Positions 32,221 to 40,702 of a DNA stretch of 64,000 nucleotides are shown here, piece by piece. The notes beneath the pieces are model-generated. The model was not told the origin of the DNA. It did not search any database and was given only the letters and a program-made list of their open reading frames with translations. Both the position numbers and the translations under genes were made by a program. Within the stretch, counting starts at the first letter, position 1. Each line of letters begins with the position of its first letter. Origin of the DNA: Fulvia fulva (Eukaryota; Ascomycota; Dothideomycetes; Mycosphaerellales; Mycosphaerellaceae). Where the stretch lies: positions 2,356,001-2,420,000 of the forward strand of contig NC_063020.1 in the NCBI RefSeq assembly GCF_020509005.1, given 5' to 3'.

Positions 32221-33682
32221 ATAGATAGATTTGTTATTCTTCTATTCTAGGACCCTATTCGGCCTAAATAGGTATATATCTATTGTTATATACAAAGGGA
32301 ATCCCGAATAGGTGAAAACCCTTCCCGACCCCGACTTCTCCTTATCTAGATTAGCTTTCCCTCTAAACGTACGTAGTCTATATTACTACCCCGTTAGCCC
32401 CTACTCCTAGCCGGTCTCGTCGCGCTACGCCGTATCCTCTCTTCCTATACTACTCCTACTAGGCGGTACTGTTCTAGCTAGCCCTTCTCTAGTATCTAGT
32501 TCGTAATACGCCGTAGGTCCTTAACGTTATTAAGAAGTGCCCTAATTGTCCGGTTCCTCGCCTTTACTATCTACTCCCCCCTTCCTAGCGACTACCTCGG
32601 ATAGACGAGGAGTACGTATCGTATATTCTAAGAGTAATAGCCATAGGGGTAGCTAGTATTTATATATTCTGGAACCTTCCTCTATAATAGGTACCCCTAG
32701 AGGCCGATATGTTCGCTTTGTAGTTAAGTTGCTATACTACTCTATACCCTCGTAAGGCGATAGTAGATAAGCTTTAGGGGGTACTTAACCGCAGATTTCG
32801 TAGCTAACTATTCCTTAGGTTATCCCGCTAGCTAAATAGCCGTATATAGAAGTCGTAACTACCGAAAGTCCGCCCCCTATATAGACGTAGTAAGCCTCTA
32901 GTATAATGCTATATTCTGTTTAGCTTTCCGTAATATTGCCTATACGTACTTCCTCTACCGTAGCGGCGGGTCTACCTATAGACCGAGGATCCTAAGCTGA
33001 TTTACCGAGTTAGTCGTATACCCCTATATCTAGATAGAAGCTTATATATTATAGAACCGTAGCCGGCGCGTAAAGTGTATTAGATTGTACTTTTCTAGGG
33101 TAAACCGAGCTCTATACCTCCTAGCCTAGTCCTCGTAGATCTTATACTTCTCTTCTAGTAGCCTATAGTTCTCCTTAGTCGAGGACGACTACGCTAGGAT
33201 GTTCGTATCGTCTACGAAGCCGCTCGTAGCGGTGTTCTAGGATTTCAGGGCTAGGAGTAGCGTCGCTATAAAGAAGAAGAATAGGATAGGTACTAGCGTT
33301 AATCCTTATATAATTCTAGTATAGACTACTTAAAATAGGCTTTTATACTAACCGACTAGGATCGACGTACTACGGTTTTAGAAGTAGGACCGTACGAAGT
33401 TAATAAGCTACTTAGAGAGTCCTTTCGACCTTAGGATATAGAGTAGCTACGAGTATAATACGTAGTCGAAGGCTCCTAATATGTCTAGACTAAGTAAGGA
33501 TACTACCTTATCCCTATTCCTATACTATATAGCCTTTACCTAAGAGGTAATAAGTTCTATTACGGATAGCGTCGATCGCTATAGGCGCTTACCTATCTAG
33601 GTATCCGGGAGTAGGGAGTACATCTCTACCGCCTCGGAGAGTCTCGTTATAACTAGCTTCTTAAGCGTCTTCCTAAGAGTGT
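32221..33682 (-). mobile_element. LINE-A (Tad1-like), 3' part, RIP-degraded
   Basis: A minus-strand non-LTR retrotransposon. It starts on the left with its 3' tail, visible as GATAGATAGAT, the complement of an (ATCT)n tail. Moving right, the minus strand shows RT motifs: 'SGFVDDTNILA' near 33210-33240 and 'SLLSLDILGAFDYV' near 33475-33510. The reading is broken by many RIP stops. At 33682 it is cut inside the RT fingers by Gypsy-1 and resumes at 45521. Confidence 0.8.
33678..33682. repeat. Left TSD (AGTGT) of Gypsy-1
   Basis: AGTGT directly precedes the left LTR and is repeated at 45516-45520 directly after the right LTR. Confidence 0.88.
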
Positions 33683-34201
33683 TATTAGGGCGAGAGCCTA
33701 GCCTATAAGATATAAGAGTAAAAGCGAGAATGTAGGTACGAAGTATAGATACAAAGGGTATAGTATAATTGCTACACAAAACGAAAGACGAAGAAAGTAA
33801 GAGAGGCCTAGGGAAGGCCGGATACTTATACGCGACCCTCGCGAGTACGTGTCCCCGTATTAATAGGGCTAACCCGTACGAAGCCGCGCTTAGTAGCTTT
33901 GCTTAAAACCTTATTCTAACCTGCCCTACGTTCCGAGTCTTCTACGTGCTTCTTCTAGGGTCTAGCGTAGTCGCGGGTGCTTACGGGAGTATCGTAAGTT
34001 ATATAGCTACGAGCCGAAGTGAATCTATTAAGGTTTAGTAGAGTAGTGAATTCAGAGGGCTAGGTCCCGTAGTAAATATTACGGGGTATATAATTCTTAG
34101 CGCTTATATACTAAGCTAGACTTTCACTTCTTAACGACTTCTAAGTACTCTAAGGCTCTTCTATCCCTACCTTCTATATACTCTATAGGGAGACTATAAT
34201 A
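33683..34201 (-). repeat. Gypsy-1 left LTR (3' LTR of the minus-strand element)
   Basis: 519 bp, from TATTAGGG to CTATAATA. It matches 44997-45515 closely and differs mainly by C/T and G/A changes. The terminal TG/CA dinucleotides are partly converted to TA by RIP. A C-rich polypurine-tract complement (GTAGCCCCCCC) follows immediately. Confidence 0.88.
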
Positions 34202-35163
34202 GTAGCCCCCCCGAACAAAGCTAAGTTCCTACGAAGCCGTAGTAGTTCTATATATCGAGGATGTTCAGCTTTAGTACTAGGCTTAGGCCTAATATTATAG
34301 TCGATATACTATTAGTAAGCCCCGTCGAAAAGCTTAAATTCGAAAAGCCTACCAATGTTGACCTCTAGGCCGTCTACGCGGGCGTAGTATTCTTCGATTA
34401 CTTAATAATTAAAGATAATATATTAGATAGGTTCCTATAAGGTATCCTACTTAGGGCAACCTTACTATTCGACTTTATACTTAATCGGCGGTAGCCCTTT
34501 AATGTCGTTAGGCTCTACGCGGATTTCCCGGATCTTACGGACGGCATAGTCGTTAAAAGGTAGGTTAACCGGCTCGTCGACTTCTACTTTATCGGGAGGA
34601 CCTAGTATGTCTTAGTTTTAGTTTAGGAATAGATCCTTAGCCGACGGCCGAAGGCGTACGGGATAGAAGACGTCGTAGATCTTTATGTTCGTAGGAAGAG
34701 CTAGACGGTAGACGTATAAACTAATACGCTCGGTAATCTTAAAAGGACCTAGGTTCTTCTAGCTTAGCTTCTTAGAGGGGCGGTCCGTCTTAATGTTCTT
34801 AGAGTTAAGGTATACTATATCGCCTACTTAGTAGTCGGGAGCTAGCTAGCGACGACGATTAGCTTAATCCTCGTAGATTACTTATACGTATACTATCTCG
34901 TCGTAGACTTCTTTATAGATCTATAAGAGTATAGTAGCGAACTCGTCTACTACTTACTCGTTTACGTCTTCGGTAGGCGGGAGAGGCTCTTCTAGTTCTA
35001 TACCTATACGAGGGTAGTAACCTCTCGTAGTATAGAAGGGAGAGTAGCTAGTAGTCTCCGAGTCCTAGTTACGAGTAGCGAACTCTACCGTAGGGATATA
35101 CTAAGGCCAATCCTTCTAGTAGTAGTCGACGAAGTAACGAAGGACCTATTCGAGGATAGCGTT
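34202..35163 (-). pseudogene. Gypsy-1 pol, integrase C-terminus and chromodomain, RIP-degraded
   Basis: The minus-strand translation shows the integrase C-terminal region ('KDWP*YIPTVEFATRN' near 35080-35130, then a 'GDKVWLSLKNIKTDRP'-like GPY/F segment) leading into the chromodomain near 34400-34530. Stops replace Gln/Trp codons throughout. It ends at the Copia-1 TSD. Confidence 0.75.
35159..35163. repeat. Left TSD (GCGTT) of Copia-1
   Basis: GCGTT flanks the left LTR and recurs at 40703-40707 after the right LTR. Confidence 0.92.
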
Positions 35164-35398
35164 TGTTGAGAACATACAGGCCGCAGGACAAGCATGTAGG
35201 TGTGGGTGTGTCATGTGAAAGATCACGTGACTAGGGTTTGCCAGCCCCTATAGGCTGGCAAACATCCGGACACCTAGCATCTACCTACACCAACACCGGC
35301 GATACTGTATGTAGATACACGCTATCCCATTGGGTCCTTCTTCGTCTTTTGTGTGATCCGCCGTCTTCCACTGCTGCGCAACTCGTACCTGTTTAACA
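35164..35398 (+). repeat. Copia-1 5' LTR
   Basis: 235 bp, TGTTGAGA...TTTAACA. It contains a perfect 11-bp inverted repeat (GTTTGCCAGCC / GGCTGGCAAAC) around CCTATA at 35236-35263 and a CACGTG box just before it. Confidence 0.93.
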
Positions 35399-35414
35399 GG
35401 TTATGAGCCCGAGT
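35399..35414 (+). other. Copia-1 primer-binding site, initiator-tRNA-Met half-molecule type
   Basis: GGTTATGAGCCC follows the LTR directly. Its complement GGGCTCATAACC is the anticodon stem-loop of initiator tRNA-Met (CAT anticodon), not the tRNA 3' end. Drosophila copia primes from such a tRNA fragment. Confidence 0.7.
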
Positions 35415-35677
35415 TAGCAACTCGGTGTTTCACCCTCGACAAAGTCGTATTGGAGTTATTCCTCTTCAGAACAAAAGGAAGGCAGACTGGAGGCCGCACC
35501 CGCATTGCACAGGAAGCTACAGCCGCGCTGTAGGTGCATATAAGACGTGAAAGAGCCTAGTGAGGCACTGTCAGACTCCGAGTCAGGGAGCCTGTGCCAA
35601 TACCTCAGACAAGTGGGCGAGCTTACTGAGAAGAGTCGCTCTCCGGACATCGCGTTCGCATCGACTAACTGTTCATT

Positions 35678-35740
35678 CTGAGAGAGCCGCAGTGTCTCAG
35701 AAACCCCCTCTACTGAGAGAGTTACGCTACAGTGTCTCAG
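35678..35740 (+). repeat. Tandem CTGAGA...TCTCAG hairpins in the Copia-1 leader
   Basis: Two successive units, 35678-35700 and 35713-35740, each start CTGAGAGAG and end CAGTGTCTCAG, so each can fold with a 6-bp CTGAGA/TCTCAG stem. They lie between the primer-binding site and the gag start, where packaging signals usually sit; that role is only a guess. Confidence 0.6.
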
Positions 35741-35905
35741 CACCAACACGATCCTTACCGACCGACTTTCCTCCTCTTCCCGGCGGATAGCCATCCTCTC
35801 CGCTATCAACCTCGCGTTCGGTTTATCCCATTTCGATCCGATCGCGTACGACCGAATACATCCTTTTACCTGAGGGCAGCCAACCTGTCCCTCAACTTAC
35901 AAAAA

Positions 35906-38878
35906 ATGGAGAACGAGACTGGGTTCATAAGAAAGAGAGCAGCACCTCTTCTGACAAGAGAGAACCACGAAACATGGTTCAAGCTGATGAGAATACACCT
36001 GGTATCAAAGCAGGTTGACTGGGTCCTCGAAGACATCATCACGGACATTCCCGCTGCAACCCCATCTATAGCGACACCCTCTGCATCATCGGAGTCATCC
36101 CTTCCTTTGGATCAAGCGATAAGGAAGGCATCGTACAGACGGCACAATGCAACGGCCCTGTATGAGATGTACATCTGTCTGTCGACAGATGACCAAGAGA
36201 TGACATACGAGATCCGGCATGCGAAGGAGTTGTGGGAATGGGCTGAAGCTAAATATAAGAGAAGACTTCTCGCTACTGGAAGAAGTTTGCTTCAGCAATA
36301 CACCAATTTCGTGATGACAGAAGACCAGTCTATAGATGACGCCTGGCAGGAGCTTAGCTCAATTGCAAGGAGGGCTGTTTCAATCTCGCCTCAGTTCCAA
36401 GACATCAAGACTGAGGACAGAAAGATCCAGCAACTCTTAGCAGCTCTGCCAGACTCATTTGGCTCAATTCGCGATGCAATTGATGCCCAGGTGAATCTCT
36501 CACCACAAGACATTCTTGCAATTCTTAGGGAGAAGCAAGAATCAATGATTCATCAAGGGACAGCCATGTTTGCTAAGAAGGGTTTCCAGGGCAAGCTCAC
36601 GTGCCATCTCTGCGGTGGTGACCATTTTATGAGCAAGTGCCCACACCTTTCTGCAGCTCAGCAGGCTGTTAGGAACAAGGACAAACTAGCTAGGGTTACC
36701 TACCCTGCTAAGAGACAACCGTCACCACCTCGTAGGAGGTCATCATCACCAAACCTTCGTGATGTCCTCAAGGTGATGACGGACCTTGCAAAGCAGATGA
36801 AGGAGAGCCGCAAGCCAAAGGCCTCCTCTAGTAAGCCTGCAAGGGCCCATGCGACCCAGGAAGACGCATCAGACCCTGAGATACCATCAGAAGATGATGA
36901 TGTTGATGAGGTTGCCCATTCCACTGTGGAAGCCAAAGGCAAGTACCCCTCGTCCGAGTGGTTGCTTGACTCTTGTGCATCATCACATATGACTGACCAA
37001 GATTCACTATTCAGGACACTGAAGCCTCTTCAAAAGAGGAAGTGGATCAAGGTTGGGGGTGGCTATCTACAAGCTACACATATGGGAAGTGCAGTAATGG
37101 GTGGTCCTTCTGGAAAGCAAATTGTCTTAGAAAATGTCCTGTTTGTTCCTGGCCTTGGAGTTAGTCTTGTTTCGTGGAATCAGTTCAGCCAACAGTTTGC
37201 TGTCCAACCACCCAGTTTCACCCTAAAATCCTTGTCTGGTAAACCCGTTGTCCAGACCAAACTTCGAGGAGGAGTACCGTTTATCCACTCGATCTCGGAA
37301 ATTCTTGAGCCACAGCATGCTGGCATACTCTCTCAAGAACGTGACGGTACCGCTATGGCTAACACTGAGTCCGAAGATCAGTGGGAGCTATGGCATAGAA
37401 GATGTGCACACCTTGGCAAGGGACTGCTAAGAAACCTGCATAGAGTCACTGACAAGAAAGATCCCATTCCTGTTCCTTCTGAACACCAGAATTGCAAGGT
37501 CTGCTCCCTTGCAAACATGAGGAAGTTCAAAGGACCTGCCACAGAGAGGAAAGGGGAGAGGCTGGCCCTCATCTCCATTGACATCTGTGGGCCTTTTCAG
37601 GGCGCAGTCTCTAGGCTAGGATACAAATATTGGCTTGAGATTGTAGACAACTTCTCTAGGAAGAAGTGGGTAATCCCTTTGAAGGCCAGGAGCGACGCTC
37701 CTGCAGCCCTACGGGATTGGAAGGTCCAGGCAGAACGGCAGTCAAGGTGCTTTCTGTCTGCGATCCGCAGTGATGGTGCAAAGGAAATTCTCGCCTTGCT
37801 AAAAGAGTGGGAGAAGGAGTTTGGCACTCAGATGGACACAACTGATGCCTACAACTCTCTTCAAAATGGACCTGTGGAAAGGTCAATTCAAGCCTCTGAG
37901 AACACAGTCCGGGCTATGCTTGAAGACTCTGGCATGCCAGTTGAGTTCTGGCCAGAAGCTTTGCAAGCACAGACTGTGATCAGAAACAGACTGCCTAATG
38001 GTCCGATCATTGATGGTATTGCTCTTTCACCAGAAGAAGCCTTTACTGGCCAAGTACCGTCAGTCGACCATTTCCGCGTCTGGGGATGCAAAGCTGTGGT
38101 CTATGTAGACCCAAGAGCCCAACCTCAAGGCTTGAGGAGAGACAAGTTGATGAACCGAGGAAAAGAAGCCGTGTTTGTGGGCTACTCAGAAAACACCACA
38201 AAACAATGGCTGTTCTGGGATCCCGACATGAAAGCAATAAAAGCGCATAGTCACGTCGACTGGTTTGAGAATGAGAAGGGGGGAGATATGGATCTTGGTA
38301 TCACCTTCACTAACCAGCCGAGTCGAGCGCCACAGCGCAATCCTGTTGGGAGGAAGCCCTTTGGGGCGAAATTTTCCGATAGGGGATTATCAGAGACACC
38401 GTTACGAAGGCCAGGAGAAAATATTGAGGCGGTTTCAACACTGTCGAAGGCCGATAACGGTGGATCTATACAGAACCTACCCAAGTCATCAACACCACAG
38501 CAACCGCTGTTTGTGCAACTTCCCCCTCCCCCAAAGGACATTGGGGAATACCAGAAGTTTGGAGATCAGGGTACTCCAATGAAAGAAAAAGAAGATGTCG
38601 TTCAGTTCGACCCATCCGAACACCCAGCGCCACCTCAGGTTGCAGGCAACAAGAGGTCAAGGGGGGACGGAGATGATAACTCTGAAGAGCATGAGGCTAA
38701 ACACCATAAGGCTCTTATCGCCCAGATGTTCCATCTAGACCCTACAATAAGCTGGGTAGAGGAGATTCTGAACGACGTGGAAGAACATGCATTTGCTGCT
38801 GTTGGGCAGGCCATAGCCTATCAGCAGGAAGTGCCAATCCCAAAGTCCTATAAGGCAGCCGTAGGAGACCCCGAATAG
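35906..38878 (+). CDS. Copia-1 Gag-protease-integrase polyprotein, ending at an in-frame TAG
   Basis: The first ATG of the open frame is at 35906 (AAAAATGG), giving 990 residues. Residues 1-225 are Gag ('HETWFKLMRIHL'). A zinc knuckle follows at C233 ('CHLCGGDHFMSKC', CX2CX3HX4C, one residue shorter than usual). The aspartic protease region has 'WLLDSCASSHMT' with D355, where DSGA is usual. Integrase has the HHCC zinc motif ('WHRRCAHLG' ... 'CKVC') and the DDE core: D559 in 'SIDICGPF', then 'IRSDGAKE' and 'NGPVERSIQ'. The frame stops at TAG 38876-38878 after 'AVGDPE'. The RT part follows in the same frame three codons later, so this was one polyprotein; the TAG is a nonsense mutation or a readthrough site. 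Confidence 0.9.
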   Translation: MENETGFIRKRAAPLLTRENHETWFKLMRIHLVSKQVDWVLEDIITDIPAATPSIATPSASSESSLPLDQAIRKASYRRHNATALYEMYICLSTDDQEMTYEIRHAKELWEWAEAKYKRRLLATGRSLLQQYTNFVMTEDQSIDDAWQELSSIARRAVSISPQFQDIKTEDRKIQQLLAALPDSFGSIRDAIDAQVNLSPQDILAILREKQESMIHQGTAMFAKKGFQGKLTCHLCGGDHFMSKCPHLSAAQQAVRNKDKLARVTYPAKRQPSPPRRRSSSPNLRDVLKVMTDLAKQMKESRKPKASSSKPARAHATQEDASDPEIPSEDDDVDEVAHSTVEAKGKYPSSEWLLDSCASSHMTDQDSLFRTLKPLQKRKWIKVGGGYLQATHMGSAVMGGPSGKQIVLENVLFVPGLGVSLVSWNQFSQQFAVQPPSFTLKSLSGKPVVQTKLRGGVPFIHSISEILEPQHAGILSQERDGTAMANTESEDQWELWHRRCAHLGKGLLRNLHRVTDKKDPIPVPSEHQNCKVCSLANMRKFKGPATERKGERLALISIDICGPFQGAVSRLGYKYWLEIVDNFSRKKWVIPLKARSDAPAALRDWKVQAERQSRCFLSAIRSDGAKEILALLKEWEKEFGTQMDTTDAYNSLQNGPVERSIQASENTVRAMLEDSGMPVEFWPEALQAQTVIRNRLPNGPIIDGIALSPEEAFTGQVPSVDHFRVWGCKAVVYVDPRAQPQGLRRDKLMNRGKEAVFVGYSENTTKQWLFWDPDMKAIKAHSHVDWFENEKGGDMDLGITFTNQPSRAPQRNPVGRKPFGAKFSDRGLSETPLRRPGENIEAVSTLSKADNGGSIQNLPKSSTPQQPLFVQLPPPPKDIGEYQKFGDQGTPMKEKEDVVQFDPSEHPAPPQVAGNKRSRGDGDDNSEEHEAKHHKALIAQMFHLDPTISWVEEILNDVEEHAFAAVGQAIAYQQEVPIPKSYKAAVGDPE

Positions 38879-38884
38879 GGACAT

Positions 38885-40432
38885 ATGTGGAGAGAGGCAA
38901 TCGAGAACGAACTTATTGCCTTAGCAAGCAACAACACCTGGGAAGCAGTTGTACCGCCAAAGGGTGCGAATCTAATTACTTCTAGGTGGGTCTTTGATGT
39001 GAAAAGAATGATTAGTGGAGCCATTGAGAAGTTCAAGGCAAGACTAGTTGCAAGAGGGTTTTCACAGAAATATGGGGTTGACTTCGAAGAGACCTTTGCA
39101 CCTACTGTTAGACATGATACTCTCCGAGTATTCATGGCAGTAGTATGTGAGAGAGATCTCGAGATGCACCTAGTGGATGTGAATAATGCTTTTACCCAAA
39201 GCAGCCTTCTTGAAGACATCTATATGATCCCACCCCCAGGAGTTGAAGCACCTCCAAACATGGTGTTCAAGGTCCTACGAAGCCTTTATGGGCTTAAGCA
39301 AGCAGCTAGAGACTGGAACAAGCTCTGTGTTGCGAAGCTAGAGAAGATTGGATTTACCCAGTCCCAGGTAGATCCATGCCTACTTATCCATACGGATAGA
39401 GACCTTATGGTCCTTACCCATGTGGATGACATACCCATTGCAGCTCCGAAGCTGTCAGATGTTCAGTGGTTTAAGGCTGAGCTTGGAAAAGTGTTTAAGA
39501 TTAAAGATCTTGGTGAACCTACGAAGATCCTTGGAATGAGGATTACAAGAGACAGGTCCCAAGGCACTTTGAAGCTTGATCAAGGACACTATGTCCACGC
39601 TAACTTAGCCAAGATGAACATGGCTAGAGAGAAGGCTACGCCAACCCACTCACCTATGGAGAGCTACGAGCATTTAGTGCCTACGGCACCTATGGATGAG
39701 AGGTGCAACAAACAGGATTACCAGAGCCACAATGGTACCTGGATGTGGCCAATGACAATGACAAGGCCAGACTTAGCATTCCCCCTTGGAAGAATTAGCT
39801 CATTTGTTGCTGATCCCTCGCAGCAGCATATGAAGGCTTTGAAGAAGCTCTCCCGATACCTGCGGTCGTACCCAGACCTAGGTCTTATGTATAGAAAGGG
39901 AGGGGGCAATCTCCAGGGATACTCGGACTCTGACTACGCTATGGACAAAGTGGATAGAGTCTCAATTCTGGGATACGTGTGGTTCCTTTGTGGATCACCT
40001 GTGTCCTGGATGAGTAGGAAGCAGAAGTCTGTTGCAACATCAACAATGGAAGCTGAGTTCATGGCTATGAACGCAGCCGCAAAGCAGTCACAATTTCTTG
40101 CTGCTGTCCTCAGGGAAATGGGGTGCCCAGAACTGGTAGGAAAGAGCTCTTTCCAGCCGAGTGTAAGGGCAAGCAAGGGCACTGTTGACGAGCTAAGGCC
40201 AGTCAAGCTCATGGGTGACAACCAAGCCGCTTTGACACTTGTCAAAGATGCCCATGTGCATGAAAGGTCAAAGCATATTGATGTTGCATATAACTATGTC
40301 AGACATCTCTGGTGGCAGAAGAAGATTGCAGTGGACTACTGCCATACAAAGGACATGGCTGCTAATGGGTTAACAAAGCCCCTCAATGGCCAGCAGTTCC
40401 AAAACTTTGTAAGGCAGCTCCAGCTTGCGTAA
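38885..40432 (+). CDS. Copia-1 reverse transcriptase-RNase H portion, same frame after the TAG
   Basis: 515 residues counted from the first Met after the stop. It opens with 'WREAIENELIALASNNTW', the usual start of the Copia RT domain. RT motifs are 'VDVNNAFTQSSL' and the active site 'THVDDI' (H179-V-D-D, the YVDD position). RNase H follows with 'SDSDYAMD', 'TMEAEFMAM' and 'RSKHIDVAYN'. It ends about 35 bp before the right LTR. It would be translated only by readthrough of the TAG or by internal initiation. Confidence 0.9.
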   Translation: MWREAIENELIALASNNTWEAVVPPKGANLITSRWVFDVKRMISGAIEKFKARLVARGFSQKYGVDFEETFAPTVRHDTLRVFMAVVCERDLEMHLVDVNNAFTQSSLLEDIYMIPPPGVEAPPNMVFKVLRSLYGLKQAARDWNKLCVAKLEKIGFTQSQVDPCLLIHTDRDLMVLTHVDDIPIAAPKLSDVQWFKAELGKVFKIKDLGEPTKILGMRITRDRSQGTLKLDQGHYVHANLAKMNMAREKATPTHSPMESYEHLVPTAPMDERCNKQDYQSHNGTWMWPMTMTRPDLAFPLGRISSFVADPSQQHMKALKKLSRYLRSYPDLGLMYRKGGGNLQGYSDSDYAMDKVDRVSILGYVWFLCGSPVSWMSRKQKSVATSTMEAEFMAMNAAAKQSQFLAAVLREMGCPELVGKSSFQPSVRASKGTVDELRPVKLMGDNQAALTLVKDAHVHERSKHIDVAYNYVRHLWWQKKIAVDYCHTKDMAANGLTKPLNGQQFQNFVRQLQLA

Positions 40433-40467
40433 AGGGATTGTAGGAGACCATGTGGCCTGAGTGGGAG

Positions 40468-40702
40468 TGTTGAGAACATACAGGCCGCAGGACAAGCATG
40501 TAGGTGTGGGTGTGTCATGTGATAGATCACGTGACTAGGGTTTGCCAGCCCCTATAGGCTGGCAAACATCCGGACACCTAGCATCTACCTACACCAACAC
40601 CGGCGATACTGTATGTAGATACACGCTATCCCATTGGGTCCTTCTTCGTCTTTTGTGTGATCCGCCGTCTTCTACTACTACGTAACTCGTACCTGTTTAA
40701 CA
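40468..40702 (+). repeat. Copia-1 3' LTR, with a cluster of RIP-type changes
   Basis: Also 235 bp. It differs from the 5' LTR by one A/T change near its start and four changes at 40673, 40677, 40680 and 40683, all C-to-T in CpA or G-to-A in TpG. The inverted repeat is preserved at 40540-40567. Confidence 0.93.

Larger units (their letters stand above)
35164..40702 (+). mobile_element. Copia-1 LTR retrotransposon, complete and almost free of RIP
   Basis: A 5,539-bp element with 235-bp LTRs, TSD GCGTT, a primer-binding site, a long leader, and a gag-pol frame (35906-40432) interrupted by a single in-frame TAG. The LTRs differ at five sites. CpA and TpG are abundant, in contrast to the Gypsy-1 sequence on both sides. 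It was inserted in the integrase region of Gypsy-1: removing it plus one GCGTT rejoins the degraded frame around 'TNAILE'. It appears young; activity is doubtful because of the TAG. Confidence 0.93.
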
